A stretch of 64,000 bases of DNA from Amylolactobacillus amylophilus DSM 20533 = JCM 1125. GTDB taxonomy: Bacteria > Bacillota > Bacilli > Lactobacillales > Lactobacillaceae. The notes beneath the pieces were generated by a model. The model was not told the origin of the DNA. It ran no database searches and was given only the letters and a program-made list of their open reading frames with translations. Position 1 is the first letter of the stretch. Each line of letters opens with the position of its first letter. Below are positions 36,676 through 47,546 of this stretch, piece after piece. The DNA lies in NCBI RefSeq assembly GCF_001936335.1, contig NZ_CP018888.1:1546353-1610352 (forward strand), in the 5' to 3' direction. Position numbers and translations under genes: made by a program.

Positions 36676-36861
36676 TTATTCAGCGCTTTTGAGCACTCCA
36701 CCCACACTGTAGTGTTCTTTTTTCATCTCGTTTAGAACAATATGGACGTGTTCTGCGGGTGCACCAGTATTCTTCACGATTGCTGCAGTAACCTCCTCAA
36801 CCATCTTACTTAGTTGTTCAGCCGAACGTCCTTCAATTAAATCAATGTGTACTAGAGGCAT
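36676..36861 (-). CDS. 4-oxalocrotonate tautomerase family protein
   Basis: 61-aa member of the tautomerase superfamily (xylH/YwhB type), which uses the N-terminal proline exposed after Met removal as catalytic base. MPLVHIDLIEGRSAEQ at the start and HVHIVLNEMKKEHYSVGG near the end fit. Arg-11-type residue is at EGR (about 10-12). The physiological substrate in lactobacilli is unknown. It is a monocistronic gene. Confidence 0.9.
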   Translation of the reverse strand: MPLVHIDLIEGRSAEQLSKMVEEVTAAIVKNTGAPAEHVHIVLNEMKKEHYSVGGVLKSAE

Positions 36862-36945
36862 GATCCCTACTCCTTTATTATTATTTATTGTCCTATTCTA
36901 GCATTTTAGGCAGCTTTTGCCAAAAAACAGCTGGGGTTTATCAAG

Positions 36946-37512
36946 CTAACGTTTCGCTGCGTCGAAACGCTCTTTCACGGCGAGAATATCTTCTCGTTTT
37001 TTTATATCTGCTTTTAAAGTACGCAACTCCTCTTCACGCCGATTCAGTTCGAGGTTACGTCTCATCATTCGGTTATTTAGCTGTAATTCACGCAAAATCT
37101 GTGCCTGTATCTCGTCGCCGGTCAGCGCACCAGCAGCATCCTGCTTCATGATGGTCTTTTGCATGGCACGAATAACAATGTAAACGGCGATTGCGGTAAT
37201 CAAGAAATTGATTAATTGGCTAATAAAATGCCCCCAGCTGATTACTATCTGGCCTTGCCCCAAAACGAGCTTCTGGTTAACCAACAGCACAGATTTACCT
37301 GTTATTTTCGAAATGATTGGATCGAATAAATCCGTGATGAATGCCTGAATCACCTTCGACAGTGCATTACCAACTAGGAAACCAACGGCAAAGTTGACGA
37401 TATTCCCGGTAGCGAGGAAATCTCGAAAATCGTTGAAGACGTGGACAGATTTTTCACCGATTGCACTATCTATCTGTGCTTGCTTCTGATTTTGACTACT
37501 TCTTTTTTCCAA
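36946..37512 (-). CDS. mscL: Large-conductance mechanosensitive channel MscL with long C-terminal extension
   Basis: 188-aa channel that opens under membrane tension. FRDFLATGNIVNFAVGFLVG (about 24-43) is the pore-lining TM1 with the conserved N-x-V-D/N-x-A-V-G pattern, and FISQLINFLITAIAVYIVIR is TM2. The C-terminus (about 135-188) is a long charged helix with EIQAQILRELQLNNRMMRRN then ELNRREEELRT, longer than in standard 130-150 aa MscL. The frame is open to an ATG at 37605, but that ATG lies in the pepT terminator; TTG at 37512 has AAAGGAG upstream and is preferred. Confidence 0.85.
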   Translation of the reverse strand: MEKRSSQNQKQAQIDSAIGEKSVHVFNDFRDFLATGNIVNFAVGFLVGNALSKVIQAFITDLFDPIISKITGKSVLLVNQKLVLGQGQIVISWGHFISQLINFLITAIAVYIVIRAMQKTIMKQDAAGALTGDEIQAQILRELQLNNRMMRRNLELNRREEELRTLKADIKKREDILAVKERFDAAKR

Positions 37513-37592
37513 AAAGTTCCAACTCCTTTTCAACTTGTTCAATTTAACATATTTATGTAAATATTTGGTGAATTTCAGCTTAAGTTTGCCAT

Positions 37593-37618
37593 AAAAAAAG
37601 GCCATGTGGCCTTTTTTG
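37593..37618 (-). terminator. Terminator of pepT
   Basis: AAAAAAGGCC and GGCCTTTTTT pair around ATGT just past the pepT stop. The T run for the minus strand follows. Confidence 0.85.
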
Positions 37619-37624
37619 TATATA

Positions 37625-38857
37625 CTACTTGTTCGTGTTCAACTCGCTAATTTTCAGCAGTACATCTACTGCCTTTTCCATAGACTGCAGGGCCACATAT
37701 TCATACCGACCGTGCATATTCTCGCCACCGGCAAACAGGTTTGGTGTTGGTAGTCCCATAAATGAAATCTTAGAGCCATCAGTTCCACCACGAACTGGTT
37801 CCTCATCTGGCTCAATACCGAGCGCACACATGGCATTCTCTGCCAGTTCAACTACATCCATATGATCCTTCATCACCTCAACCATGTTGAAGTATTGTTC
37901 GACCATCGTTGTCTTGATACGTGGCTCAGCAAATTTTTGATTAATTTCCTTTGCAATATCAAGTACGAGTTGGCGGCGACGATTGAGCCCCGCGCGCTCA
38001 AAGTCCCGGATGATGTAGTCCATGTGGGCATCCTCGGCTGTGCCGTTTAGATTAAGTAGGTGGAAGAATCCCTCTCGCCCTTCAGTAGTTTCGGCACGTT
38101 CAGCAGCTGGCAAGCTGTTATGGAAATCAATTGCCAGCTGAATTGCACTAACCATTTTCCCCTTTGCTTCACTAGGATGGACATTTGTTCCTTGAATATC
38201 GACTTTCAGGCCGATCGCACTGAATGTTTCGAATTCAAGCTGGCCCACAGGGCCGCCATCAACCGTGTAGGCGAAATCAGCGCCAAAGTCAGCAACATCA
38301 AATTTATCTGCACCCGTACCGATTTCCTCGTCGGGACCAAAGGCCACACGAATTTTGCCGTGTTCAATCTCTGGCCGTACGATGAGGTATTCGGCCAAAG
38401 TCATGATTTCCGCCACACCAGCTTTATCATCTGCGCCTAAGAGCGTGGTTCCGTCAGTCGTGATTAGCGTCTGTCCTGCATATTTCTTTAGGCTAGGGAA
38501 AGAACTTGGATCAAGTTTGAATTCACTCTCGCCAAGATTGATGACACTTTGGCCGTCGTAATTTTCGACGATTTGGGGATTAATATTCTCCGAATTGAAA
38601 TCGGCCGTATCGACGTGACTGATAAAGCCGATGACTGGCACGTCCTTAGTTGTCGTTGCGGGAATTGTCGCTGTCACATAACCATTAACTTTATTATATT
38701 TAACCTCAGCCAAGCCCAATTGTTCTAATTCTGCGACTAACTTTTGCAGGAAAACAACTTGATTTTGTGTTGAAGGGACGCTATTTGAGTATTCATCTGA
38801 GCGGGTGTTCTCCTTCACGTAGCCCAGAAAACGTGGTAATAAAGTTTCGTATTTCAT
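37625..38857 (-). CDS. pepT: Peptidase T (tripeptidase)
   Basis: 410-aa M20 zinc aminopeptidase that removes N-terminal residues from tripeptides in the cytosol. Metal and catalytic motifs are visible: [11 protein letters not shown] (about 77-87), [16 protein letters not shown] (about 136-151), the general base region [14 protein letters not shown] (about 172-185), [14 protein letters not shown] and the C-terminal metal ligand segment near [17 protein letters not shown]. It is 30 nt after the nif3-like gene and closed by its own terminator. Confidence 0.95.
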   Translation of the reverse strand: MKYETLLPRFLGYVKENTRSDEYSNSVPSTQNQVVFLQKLVAELEQLGLAEVKYNKVNGYVTATIPATTTKDVPVIGFISHVDTADFNSENINPQIVENYDGQSVINLGESEFKLDPSSFPSLKKYAGQTLITTDGTTLLGADDKAGVAEIMTLAEYLIVRPEIEHGKIRVAFGPDEEIGTGADKFDVADFGADFAYTVDGGPVGQLEFETFSAIGLKVDIQGTNVHPSEAKGKMVSAIQLAIDFHNSLPAAERAETTEGREGFFHLLNLNGTAEDAHMDYIIRDFERAGLNRRRQLVLDIAKEINQKFAEPRIKTTMVEQYFNMVEVMKDHMDVVELAENAMCALGIEPDEEPVRGGTDGSKISFMGLPTPNLFAGGENMHGRYEYVALQSMEKAVDVLLKISELNTNK

Positions 38858-38886
38858 CTATTTGCTCCTTATCTGAGAATCGCTGT

Positions 38887-39693
38887 TTAAATAAATTGGT
38901 ATGGATCAGTGGAAATTTGTGATGGTACAAAGTCGACGCCCCATTTATTAGCGGCAGACCATTCATTTAATTTATCCGACATCACCCGTTTGAAGATTTG
39001 CTCAATATGGTGACCTGGGTCGATTACGGCCAAATTTGCGGCCAGCATATCGTGTCCGGTGTGGTAGTATACGTCTCCCGTAATGAAGAGGTCTAACTGA
39101 TTGGTAATTGCCTGTTGGAAGTACTTTCCGCCGTCACCACCGATTATACCGACTTTTTGGATTAATTGGTGCGGATTATTGGCAATCAGGCGTAATCCTT
39201 CTAATTTAAAAATCTGTTTGATTTTCTCAGCAAAATTAGCTAGTTCAACTGGTTGTTTCAATACTCCCTTACGTCCAAGACCAATCGGACAACCGTCTTC
39301 GTTTAGTTCGAAGGCGAACGGTTTAATTTGCTCTAGCTGTAATTTTTCGGCGAGCCAATCATTCATGCCATGTTTTGCACAGTCAATGTTTGTATGCGCC
39401 GAATAAACTGTGATGTCGTGCTTAATAATCTCAGCATACATTGCGTTTTGCGGATCCCTGTAATCTAGGTTTTTAGCTGGTTTGAACATGGCAGGATGAT
39501 GACTAAAGATAAAGTGGATATTCGAGTCGATTGCTTCCTGGACGATTTCTGGACGCACATCGAGCGTGACCAAAGCCTTAGTAATCCCCTCGTCTGCAGA
39601 ACCAATCTGCAGTCCGACCGGATCTCCCGGCAGGGCAAGAGACTTGGGTGCAAATTCCTCGATTTTTGCAATAATTTCTTTAATCTCTGTCAT
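38887..39693 (-). CDS. Nif3/YqfO family dinuclear metal protein (GTP cyclohydrolase I type 2 annotation)
   Basis: 268-aa NIF3-like protein with a two-metal site: FSHHPAMF (about 63-70), VYSAHTNIDCAKHGMND (about 97-113) and the C-terminal DPGHHIEQ (about 228-235). It lacks the extra PII-like insert of the 370-aa Bacillus YqfO. The activity is not settled; the widespread cyclohydrolase label is not well supported. It overlaps trmK by 14 nt, the conserved trmK-nif3 pair downstream of rpoD. Confidence 0.92.
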   Translation of the reverse strand: MTEIKEIIAKIEEFAPKSLALPGDPVGLQIGSADEGITKALVTLDVRPEIVQEAIDSNIHFIFSHHPAMFKPAKNLDYRDPQNAMYAEIIKHDITVYSAHTNIDCAKHGMNDWLAEKLQLEQIKPFAFELNEDGCPIGLGRKGVLKQPVELANFAEKIKQIFKLEGLRLIANNPHQLIQKVGIIGGDGGKYFQQAITNQLDLFITGDVYYHTGHDMLAANLAVIDPGHHIEQIFKRVMSDKLNEWSAANKWGVDFVPSQISTDPYQFI

Positions 39694-40384
39694 TTGAAAA
39701 TAACTCCTCGATTTGCTGCATTTCTTGTTGTACCTCTGTTAATTTTGCTAAATTACTGGGCGATTCCTTGGCCATTCCTAGGTTGGCCGCCAAAACCTTC
39801 AGATAGGCTGCCCGACTACGCCATTTATCCCTGAATGTTGGGCTCATTTCAGTCATTAATACAGGGCCAAAGAGCAATTGGTTGGGCGACAATTGCCTGA
39901 TCTTCTTCGCAACTTGTGCCTTAATAATCTCGTATGTGTGGCGTTCGTCCGCAACGATAGTTTCAGCAATAATATGATAGCGGTGCTCCATCAACCACTG
40001 TCGAACCAGTGGTTCATTGATATTTGGTTCCAGAATCAACGTTTCAAATCTCTGACCAGATGCCAGTGCATCAGTCAGAATTTGCGTGATGAGCTTACCG
40101 CCCATGCCGGCGATGATGACGGTGTTGATTTCGTCATCAGGTTCAATTGTCGAAAGTCCGGGCCCCATTCGAACTAAAATTCGGCCCTCTAGGCCCGCAC
40201 TCTCAATATTATTCCTTGCGTTCTCTAAAGGTCCTGCACCAATATCGCTGGCAATCGCAAAGTCAATCTGTTGCTCCTCTACTAGTGCGATTGGTACATA
40301 CGCATGATCGGTGCCAACATCGGCAACCCTTTGTCCCTGATCGACCATGTCTGATACTGCTTGTAGGCGGGGAGTTAAAGGCAT
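39680..40384 (-). CDS. trmK: tRNA (adenine-22-N1)-methyltransferase TrmK
   Basis: 234-aa class I SAM methyltransferase that makes m1A22 in tRNA. LTPRLQAVSDMVDQGQRVAD then VGTDHAYVPIALVE is motif I (about residues 3-36), ASDIGAGPLENARNN holds the acidic SAM ligand and VIIAGMGGKLI and ILEPNINEPLVRQWL complete the family pattern. A GTG at 40420 opens the frame but the ATG at 40384 starts the conserved domain. It overlaps the nif3 gene and follows rpoD after a terminator. Confidence 0.93.
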   Translation of the reverse strand: MPLTPRLQAVSDMVDQGQRVADVGTDHAYVPIALVEEQQIDFAIASDIGAGPLENARNNIESAGLEGRILVRMGPGLSTIEPDDEINTVIIAGMGGKLITQILTDALASGQRFETLILEPNINEPLVRQWLMEHRYHIIAETIVADERHTYEIIKAQVAKKIRQLSPNQLLFGPVLMTEMSPTFRDKWRSRAAYLKVLAANLGMAKESPSNLAKLTEVQQEMQQIEELFSNDRD

Positions 40385-40450
40385 ATTTGCGCTTCTTTCT
40401 GCTTTATTTTGCGTTCCCACATGACTATCATTTTAGCATAAAAAGGAACA

Positions 40451-40476
40451 AAAAAAGCCCCATTCCGGGGCAAATT
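40451..40476 (-). terminator. Terminator of the dnaG-rpoD transcript
   Basis: GCCCC and CGGGGC pair around ATTC (40458-40471), followed on the minus strand by a run of seven T, just beyond the rpoD stop. Confidence 0.88.
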
Positions 40477-40482
40477 TATTCG

Positions 40483-41694
40483 TTAGTCTAGAAAATCCTT
40501 AAGTTGATTTGAACGACTAGGGTGCCGTAACTTACGCAGCGCCTTGGCCTCGATTTGACGAATACGTTCACGCGTAACGCCAAAGACCTTACCAACCTCT
40601 TCTAGAGTTCTCGTCCGTCCATCGTCCAAGCCAAAACGTAACCGCAACACGTTTTCTTCGCGGTCCGTTAACGTATCTAAGACATCCTCAAGTTGTTCTT
40701 TCAACAACTCATACGAAGCGTGATCCTCAGGGCTCGTCGCATCTTGATCCTCGATGAAGTCACCCAAATGTGAATCATCCTCTTCACCAATTGGCGTCTC
40801 TAAGGAGACTGGCTCCTGTGCAATCTTCAGAATTTCACGAACCTTCTCGGTCGTCATGTCCATCTCGGCACCGATTTCCTCCGGTGTAGGTTCACGCCCA
40901 AGGTCTTGGAGCAGCTGACGTTGAATTCTAATCAATTTGTTGATTGTCTCAACCATATGAACCGGAATTCGAATCGTCCTTGCTTGGTCGGCAATGGCAC
41001 GGGTAATCGCCTGTCTAATCCACCAAGTAGCGTAAGTGGAGAACTTAAATCCGAGACGATAATCGAATTTATCGACTGCCTTCATTAAACCCATATTTCC
41101 CTCTTGAATTAAGTCGAGGAATTGCATACCACGCCCTACATAACGTTTCGCAATCGACACCACCAGACGGAGATTGGCTTCTGCAAGCTCTTGTTTCGCG
41201 CTGGCGTCACCCTGTTCGATTCTATGGGCAATCTCTACCTCTTGCTCGGCCTTTAAGAGCGGTACTCTACCAATTTCTTTCAGGTACATTCTGACAGGAT
41301 CATTCATTCGAATGTTTGAAGGAGCGCTCACGTTCTTTAGCTCTGATTTTTCGACATTTTTTTGTTTCTTCAGTGCTAGTGGGCTTGGCTCACCCTTCTC
41401 ATCAACGATACTGATACCATTATCTTCAAACTCTTGGACCAGTTGATCAATTGCCTGATCCTCGAGATAGAATGGCTTGACTAACTGCTCAATAAAATTG
41501 GTCTCAGTGATTTCCTTTTCTTTCTTGGCTTCTTTAACAACCACCTTCACAGCTTGGTCTAAAGTTTGACCGTCGACTTGTAGTTCTCCCTCGTCGTTGG
41601 TTTTTACTTGATCCTTAGTTGTCTTTGCCTTTGCGGTCTTCGTAGTTTTCGTTACTTTAGCGGTTTTCTTCGTGCTCTCTTTTTTTTCAGCCAT
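40483..41694 (-). CDS. rpoD: RNA polymerase sigma factor RpoD (sigma-A)
   Basis: 403-aa primary sigma factor. A Lys/Thr-rich N-terminal region (about 1-60) precedes region 1.2 ([16 protein letters not shown], about 126-141), region 2 ([20 protein letters not shown] and [20 protein letters not shown]), region 3, and region 4.2 with the helix-turn-helix [20 protein letters not shown]. Length is slightly above Bacillus SigA because of the basic tail. It follows dnaG by 11 nt, the classical macromolecular synthesis operon. Confidence 0.97.
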   Translation of the reverse strand: MAEKKESTKKTAKVTKTTKTAKAKTTKDQVKTNDEGELQVDGQTLDQAVKVVVKEAKKEKEITETNFIEQLVKPFYLEDQAIDQLVQEFEDNGISIVDEKGEPSPLALKKQKNVEKSELKNVSAPSNIRMNDPVRMYLKEIGRVPLLKAEQEVEIAHRIEQGDASAKQELAEANLRLVVSIAKRYVGRGMQFLDLIQEGNMGLMKAVDKFDYRLGFKFSTYATWWIRQAITRAIADQARTIRIPVHMVETINKLIRIQRQLLQDLGREPTPEEIGAEMDMTTEKVREILKIAQEPVSLETPIGEEDDSHLGDFIEDQDATSPEDHASYELLKEQLEDVLDTLTDREENVLRLRFGLDDGRTRTLEEVGKVFGVTRERIRQIEAKALRKLRHPSRSNQLKDFLD

Positions 41695-41705
41695 TAAGAA
41701 TACTC

Positions 41706-43535
41706 CTATAATCTCATCATTCTCTGCAGAGTTATAATTTTCTGAGTCAAAGCGACTTCCGCATCTTCATCGTGTTTACGTTTGGCCTCATTTAGTTCGT
41801 CTGTTAATGACGCAATTTGCCGCCGAACACGTTCTTTTGCGAAAGCTGCTAAATAATCATCAACCTCATCCATGCTGTAATCTTCCGGCATTTCAGACAT
41901 CTCAACATTGACAATTATACTCTTTAACTCCTCAGGGACATAATCTAAAAAACTATCAACCTTTATATTATCATGCGTATCTCTAAAATTTTCCCATAAA
42001 TTAGCAATTTTTGCAAAGTTTTGGTCTTGGAACTCAAAATTTTGTTCATGGAGATACTCCATTACCTCGTCATAATGGAGCTGCAAATACAACAACCTTC
42101 GTTCTGCCCGACTGATTGCGGTATCGACACCTGTTGCTTGGTTTTGCATGGGCTCAGGGCCATAACTACTTTGGCCTTGCTGATTTTGGGCCTGAGTATT
42201 TTGACTACGCCGTTGTACTTGCCGGTTTAGCCGGCGAACACGCACCAACTGGCCTTTTAAGGCATCGGTCGAAACAGATAGTTGATCCGCTAGTTGATTA
42301 AGATAAATCTCGGCAGCCACTGGCGAATTCACGGTTGCAATCAGCTTGACCGCCTCTTCGCCATACTCAACTTTCTCCCGGTCATTTGCCAGATTATATT
42401 TCTGTTGCAAAACCTTCAACCGAAACTCTGTTGGTGTCACCGCGCCCTGTAATTCGTGGCGAAACTTCTCTGCACCATATTTCTTGATAAACTCGTCAGG
42501 ATCGAGCTGCTCTGGTAAAGTGACCACACCAACTTCCAGGTCAAAATTTTTCTCATTGAACAGTACTAGGGCGCGCTCTGTAGCCTTTTGCCCGGGTTGA
42601 TCACCATCGTACGCAAGAATAAGCTTGTTTGTGACCCGCCTGATTGCGTAAATTTGTTCATCGGTCAAACTCGTACCCATCGAGGCAATGCCGTTTTTCA
42701 CGCCTGCCTGCGTGGCACTAATCACATCCATATAACCTTCAAACAGGATGAGATGTTGGTCATTCTTCAAGGTGGTTTTGGCCTGATCGAAGTTGAACAG
42801 TAATTTACTCTTGGTAAAAATTTTGGTTTCCGGACTATTGAGATACTTTGGTTGGTTTGAATCTTGATTGAGCTTTCGTCCGGAGAATGCAATAATTTGT
42901 CCCGACTGGTCTTTTAAGGGAAACATTACGCGATCGCGAAAACGGTCGAAGAGTTCTCCATTGTCATTTTCAACAAACAGTCCAGATGCGCGTAATTCGT
43001 CCGCCGTAAAATCCTGTTGTTGTAGATACTCCAGTAGAATGTTATGGACATCCGGTGCATAGCCCAGTCCAAAGCTTTCAATCGCTGCAGCCGTAATCTG
43101 GCGACCCTTAAGGTAATCGAGTGCTTTAATACCGGTCTTTGTGGCATTTAAAATGTGTGCGTAAAATACTTCTGCCTCTTGATACATCTTCTTGAGCTTG
43201 TAAGAAACTGAACTCTTTTCCTGCACGCTGCGCTGGTTATCCGGCAGCTCAATGTTCGCATCTTGAGCAATCTTTCTAACGGCCTCTTGAAAGTTCATAT
43301 CTTCAATATCCATGATGAACTTGAACAGGTTCCCGGCACGACCACAACTAAAACAATGATACAGTTGCTTATCTTCACTTACGGAAAAAGAAGGGGTTTT
43401 CTCTTCATGAAACGGACACAAACCCATGTAGTTTTTGCCTTTACGGCTTAGCTCCACATACTGACCAATTACATCAACAATATTTACTTGTTGGCGCACG
43501 TTTTCTATCACGCTATCGTCAAAGTATCCTGCCAT
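41706..43535 (-). CDS. dnaG: DNA primase
   Basis: 609-aa primase that makes RNA primers at the fork. The zinc-binding domain has [20 protein letters not shown] followed by [10 protein letters not shown] (about 41-70). The Toprim core has [11 protein letters not shown] and [12 protein letters not shown] (about 259-312). A Gln-rich linker (about 430-470) leads to the C-terminal helicase-binding domain, which ends near 609. It is located between glyS and rpoD. Confidence 0.97.
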   Translation of the reverse strand: MAGYFDDSVIENVRQQVNIVDVIGQYVELSRKGKNYMGLCPFHEEKTPSFSVSEDKQLYHCFSCGRAGNLFKFIMDIEDMNFQEAVRKIAQDANIELPDNQRSVQEKSSVSYKLKKMYQEAEVFYAHILNATKTGIKALDYLKGRQITAAAIESFGLGYAPDVHNILLEYLQQQDFTADELRASGLFVENDNGELFDRFRDRVMFPLKDQSGQIIAFSGRKLNQDSNQPKYLNSPETKIFTKSKLLFNFDQAKTTLKNDQHLILFEGYMDVISATQAGVKNGIASMGTSLTDEQIYAIRRVTNKLILAYDGDQPGQKATERALVLFNEKNFDLEVGVVTLPEQLDPDEFIKKYGAEKFRHELQGAVTPTEFRLKVLQQKYNLANDREKVEYGEEAVKLIATVNSPVAAEIYLNQLADQLSVSTDALKGQLVRVRRLNRQVQRRSQNTQAQNQQGQSSYGPEPMQNQATGVDTAISRAERRLLYLQLHYDEVMEYLHEQNFEFQDQNFAKIANLWENFRDTHDNIKVDSFLDYVPEELKSIIVNVEMSEMPEDYSMDEVDDYLAAFAKERVRRQIASLTDELNEAKRKHDEDAEVALTQKIITLQRMMRL

Positions 43536-43575
43536 TTTGAGTAACCCCCTTACTTTTTATTTTATCCTATGGTAA

Positions 43576-45642
43576 TTACTTAATTACCAATTGACTTAAA
43601 TCACCTAATTGATGTGAAAGGCGATTCAAAATACTTAGTTGAGTTAACCTATTCATTCGAACCGCATCATCGTCAGCCATGATCATATTATCGTTGAAGT
43701 AACTCTCAATGATTGGCCTTACGTCGACGAATTCTTCATAGAGTTGTTCAAAGTCTGTTTGCTCCATCAATACGGCCGTGGCGTTTGCCAATTCTACTTC
43801 CGAATCATTCTCAAACAAGGTGTCATCGACAACTTTATTACCAGCCGGTTTGACCTTCTTCAAAATGTTATTGATTCTAGTGAGGGCCTCAACTACCGGC
43901 TTAAATTGTTGATCGTCATGATGCTGTTCAAGCACTTGAGCAGCCTGGTTAATCTTCAATGGATCCTGTTGAATTGAAGCTAATACAGCATCTATCACAT
44001 CATACCTGTAGTCCGCTACTTGTAGATATTGTTTGACACGATCACGGATGAAGCTGGCTATTTGGGCAGTCTCCGCGCCGCTCTTTGGCAGTGGCGCTGG
44101 TGTGAGACCATCTAACCCTGCAATTAATTCAGGTAATGCAGTCTGGAAGTCAAGTGCCCATTTTTGCTTCAACAGAATTCTTACGATACCGTATGCATAG
44201 CGACGCAAAGCGTAGGGATCGTTTGAACTGGTTGGAATCATGCCTGCGCTAAAGAACGTAATTATCGTGTCTAGCTTGTCACTCAATGCAAGCAGCGCCC
44301 CTACCTTAGAACTTGGCAACTTGGATTCTGCGGTGATGGGTTGATAGTGCTCCTTGATTGCTAGACTGACGGCGTCACGTTCACCGGCTAATTTGGCATA
44401 ATGTTGCCCCATAATCCCCTGTAACTCAGCAAACTCACCGACCATGCCTGTAACCAAATCAAACTTGTAAATCTCACTTGCGCGGTTGAAATCAACCATG
44501 CTTTGTTCAGAGAGCGCAAACTGTTGTGCGATGATCTGGCCAATTTTTTGGACACGTTGCATCTTCTCAGCCATCGAGCCGATCTTGTCATGAAACGAAA
44601 CATTATTTAATCTGTCGACATAGTGACTAATCGGAAACTTCTGGTCTTCTTCATAGAAGAACTTGGCATCGTCTAATCTCGCAACAAGTACCTTCTCATT
44701 TCCCATGATGACGTTGTCTAGGTGATCGCGGTTACCGTTACGAACCGCGATAAAGTGATTGCTCAATTTCCCATCCTGGTCACGAACATCGAAGTAACGT
44801 TGATTGTCCTTCATAGAGGTAATCAGTACCTCCTCTGGAATTGCCAGATACTGCGCATCAAACGAGCCAGCAAAACTCGTTGGGTACTCGACCAGATTGG
44901 TCACTTCTTCTAACAAGCTTTGGTCAAGGTTAACTTGCCAACTATTCGCCGCGGCAAGTTCCTTAATCTGACTCGTGATAATTGCCTTGCGGTCGGCTGC
45001 GTCAGCGATGACAAATTCGTTTTTCAAAGCTTCCTCATAATCATCAGCCCGCGCAAGCACTACGGGGTCTCCGAGAAATCTGTGACCCTTAGTTTGCCGG
45101 CCAGCCTGCACATCAACCACCGAAAATGGCACAACAACATCATCCAATAAAGAAACCAACCAGTGAATCGGCCGAATATATTCGAAGTCGTTACTTGCCC
45201 AGCGCATCCTCGTTTTAAAGGTCAGGGATTTGATCACACCCGCAAGCTCGGGCAGAATCTCTTGTGCAGTCTTCCCCTTCTTTTGAACGTGAATATATGC
45301 GTAACTAGTTCCCTTCAGATCTTCAAAGTAAATATCGTCTACCGTCATCTGTTGTGAATTGGCGAAACCGATTGCCGCTTTGCTCCAATTACCTTCTTGG
45401 TCTTGGGCAATCTTTTGCGCAGGACCCTTTTGAACTAAGTCAACGTCGTCTTGCTGTTCACTCAGTCCTTCTACAAGAAGAGCTAATCTTCTTGGTGTAG
45501 AGAATGGCTTAATGTTCTTGAATGTTAAACCCTGTTCTTTCAGAAATTTCGTTACCTTTTGCACTAGTTGTTTAATGCTTGGTGTTACCACATGTGCCGG
45601 CATTTCCTCCAGCCCAATTTCTAATAAGTAGTTTTTAGTCAT
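43576..45642 (-). CDS. glyS: Glycyl-tRNA synthetase beta subunit
   Basis: 688-aa beta subunit of the bacterial alpha2-beta2 GlyRS. The start [43 protein letters not shown] then [14 protein letters not shown] and [17 protein letters not shown] are family hallmarks. The C-terminal anticodon-binding domain extends to 688. It overlaps glyQ by 8 nt and is under the glyQ T-box. Confidence 0.97.
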   Translation of the reverse strand: MTKNYLLEIGLEEMPAHVVTPSIKQLVQKVTKFLKEQGLTFKNIKPFSTPRRLALLVEGLSEQQDDVDLVQKGPAQKIAQDQEGNWSKAAIGFANSQQMTVDDIYFEDLKGTSYAYIHVQKKGKTAQEILPELAGVIKSLTFKTRMRWASNDFEYIRPIHWLVSLLDDVVVPFSVVDVQAGRQTKGHRFLGDPVVLARADDYEEALKNEFVIADAADRKAIITSQIKELAAANSWQVNLDQSLLEEVTNLVEYPTSFAGSFDAQYLAIPEEVLITSMKDNQRYFDVRDQDGKLSNHFIAVRNGNRDHLDNVIMGNEKVLVARLDDAKFFYEEDQKFPISHYVDRLNNVSFHDKIGSMAEKMQRVQKIGQIIAQQFALSEQSMVDFNRASEIYKFDLVTGMVGEFAELQGIMGQHYAKLAGERDAVSLAIKEHYQPITAESKLPSSKVGALLALSDKLDTIITFFSAGMIPTSSNDPYALRRYAYGIVRILLKQKWALDFQTALPELIAGLDGLTPAPLPKSGAETAQIASFIRDRVKQYLQVADYRYDVIDAVLASIQQDPLKINQAAQVLEQHHDDQQFKPVVEALTRINNILKKVKPAGNKVVDDTLFENDSEVELANATAVLMEQTDFEQLYEEFVDVRPIIESYFNDNMIMADDDAVRMNRLTQLSILNRLSHQLGDLSQLVIK

Positions 45643-46546
45643 TTAAAGCACCAACCTCTGTTTGATTATTCTTCAGTAACGGGAAGCCACGCTTCTCACG
45701 CTCTTCAACGAATGCCTTGGCAACTTCATGTGCCATATTTCGGATACGACTCAAGTAACCTGCACGCTCTGTCACAGAGACTGCACCACGAGCATCTAGT
45801 AAGTTAAACGTATGGCTACACTTTAAGATATAGTCATATGCGGGATGAACCAAGTTTAAAACCAGTAGCCGTTTAGCCGTCTTCTCGTAGGTATCAAATA
45901 ATTCCAGGAGGATATCTTGGTTGCTCTCCTCAAAAGCATACTTAGAGTGCTCGTATTCAGGTTCTTTGAAGATATCTCCGTAGAGCACACCATCGCTCCA
46001 TTCAAGTTCGAATACCGTGCTTACATCTTGGATGTAGGATGCCAAACGCTCAACTCCGTAGGTAATCTCGCTAGTGACGGGTTTAACATCTAGCCCACCA
46101 ACAACTTGGAAGTAGGTAAACTGTGATACTTCCATACCGTCAAGCCAGACTTCCCAACCAACCCCGGCACAACCCATAGATGGGTTCTCCCAGTTATCCT
46201 CCACGAAGCGGATATCATGCTCTAATGGGTCGATACCAAGCGCACGCAAGCTATCAAGGTAGTATTCCTGGATGTCTTTTGGTGATGGCTTCATGACCAC
46301 CTGGAATTGGTGGTGTTGGAATAGTCTGTTCGGGTTTTCACCGTAACGACCATCAGCGGGGCGACGCGAAGGCTCCACATAAGCTGCATTCCAGGGTTCC
46401 GGCCCAACGGCACGCAGGAAAGTATAGGGGCTCATGGTCCCAGCACCCTTCTCGACGTCGTAGGCATTCATGATCATACAGCCTTTAGAGGCCCAGAACT
46501 CTTGTAATTTAAAAATCATTTGTTGAATGTTCAATTTTTCAGTCAT
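45635..46546 (-). CDS. glyQ: Glycyl-tRNA synthetase alpha subunit
   Basis: 303-aa catalytic alpha subunit. [37 protein letters not shown] (here EKGAGTMSP), [20 protein letters not shown] and the class II core [20 protein letters not shown] are present. The frame is open to 46582, but the ATG at 46546 has AAAGGAG 6 nt upstream. A glycine T-box leader precedes it. Confidence 0.97.
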   Translation of the reverse strand: MTEKLNIQQMIFKLQEFWASKGCMIMNAYDVEKGAGTMSPYTFLRAVGPEPWNAAYVEPSRRPADGRYGENPNRLFQHHQFQVVMKPSPKDIQEYYLDSLRALGIDPLEHDIRFVEDNWENPSMGCAGVGWEVWLDGMEVSQFTYFQVVGGLDVKPVTSEITYGVERLASYIQDVSTVFELEWSDGVLYGDIFKEPEYEHSKYAFEESNQDILLELFDTYEKTAKRLLVLNLVHPAYDYILKCSHTFNLLDARGAVSVTERAGYLSRIRNMAHEVAKAFVEEREKRGFPLLKNNQTEVGALND

Positions 46547-46561
46547 TTTTTCTCCTTTTGG

Positions 46562-46746
46562 CAATAAAAAAAGCCTATGCACAAATATGCATAGGGACGA
46601 TTTAATCGCGGTTCCACCCTAATTCAGGGAAATATTCCCTGCACTTAATTCTGTTTGACTAAGGGTGCCTCTTCTGGATGTCCTTCTCACCATGACCGAC
46701 ATTCGCTGACCAGAATTTATTCTCCCTATGATCATCAAAATCACAA
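46562..46746 (-). promoter_or_regulatory. T-box leader (glycine) of glyQS
   Basis: On the minus strand the antiterminator T-box AGGGTGGAACCGCG (plus-strand 46607-46620) is followed by a terminator hairpin CCTATGC...GCATAGG (46574-46595) and a T run. A GGC triplet (plus-strand 46667-46669) in GAAGAGGCACCC fits a glycine specifier codon. The RNA would read uncharged tRNA-Gly and permit transcription of glyQS. An extended -10, TGCTATAAT (46752-46760), marks the promoter. Stem I is of the short glyQS type. Confidence 0.92.
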
Positions 46747-46787
46747 TTACTATTATAGCACCGGCTGTGGTAATTGCCTACTGCTTT

Positions 46788-47543
46788 TCACCAAAAATGC
46801 ATTGAATCAATAAACGTCTTCGTCTTCAAGTTGAGATCGAGCGTCTGACGATAGATTCGATCTAGCGCATTCAAGACCTCACGCAGTAAGGCCGCAGATA
46901 CTGAAATCTGGCCCAGTTGGACAATCTTAATCAGGCCCAGTGTCCGCATCAAACCTACCGCCTTAGGACTTAGATGTAACCTTGTTGGTACCTGGTTAAA
47001 ATGGTCCGAGCAGATGACGCCCCCTAAATCAATCGAGTAATCGAATTTCCCCTGCTGCTTTCCACAGATGATACATTCACGTAGCTGTGGCCCCACACCA
47101 AAAATGGGGAGCATTTGAAGCTCAAAGAGAGCGAGCACCGCTTCTGGATTGACCGTTTGATTAAGCAATTGTAGACTGGTCCGAACAAGCGTAAAGCTCT
47201 CCCCCACATCCTCGTATTCAACGAATGCGTGATCAACCAGGTCCAACATGTAACTTGCGTATGCATTTAATTTTAAGTCAGTAAAGAGTTGGTCAAACGT
47301 CTGTACATGCCCGGGTGCGCGCAATGTGCTGATTCCTGCTCCATTCGTCATGATCTTGTAATCACCAAAAGAAAAATTCAGAGTGGCAGCATTTAATTTT
47401 GATTTAGGCTTTAACGCGCCCTTAACTGCAATAGAAAAAAGCCCGTCTTTTTCGGTCAAAATCCGGGCGAAGACGTCCGCCTCGTTCGCAGCGCGTCTTT
47501 TATAGATAATTCCTGTCACTGTTTTTTCTTTTTTGGCTTGCAT
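46788..47543 (-). CDS. recO: DNA repair protein RecO
   Basis: 251-aa recombination mediator that helps RecA displace SSB. The N-terminal OB fold (about 1-80) has GIIYKRRAANEADVFARILT, and the middle has the zinc-ribbon-like CIICGKQQGKFDYSIDLGGV with a following C-S-D-H. The C-terminal helices end at 251. It lies 3 nt after era, at the end of the phoH-ybeY-cdd-era-recO unit. Confidence 0.94.
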   Translation of the reverse strand: MQAKKEKTVTGIIYKRRAANEADVFARILTEKDGLFSIAVKGALKPKSKLNAATLNFSFGDYKIMTNGAGISTLRAPGHVQTFDQLFTDLKLNAYASYMLDLVDHAFVEYEDVGESFTLVRTSLQLLNQTVNPEAVLALFELQMLPIFGVGPQLRECIICGKQQGKFDYSIDLGGVICSDHFNQVPTRLHLSPKAVGLMRTLGLIKIVQLGQISVSAALLREVLNALDRIYRQTLDLNLKTKTFIDSMHFW

Positions 47544-47546
47544 GAA

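Noticed and set aside
37513..37605. N-terminal extension of mscL from ATG 37605
   Set aside because: The ATG lies in the loop of the pepT terminator, has no ribosome site, and the extra 31 residues are not MscL-like.
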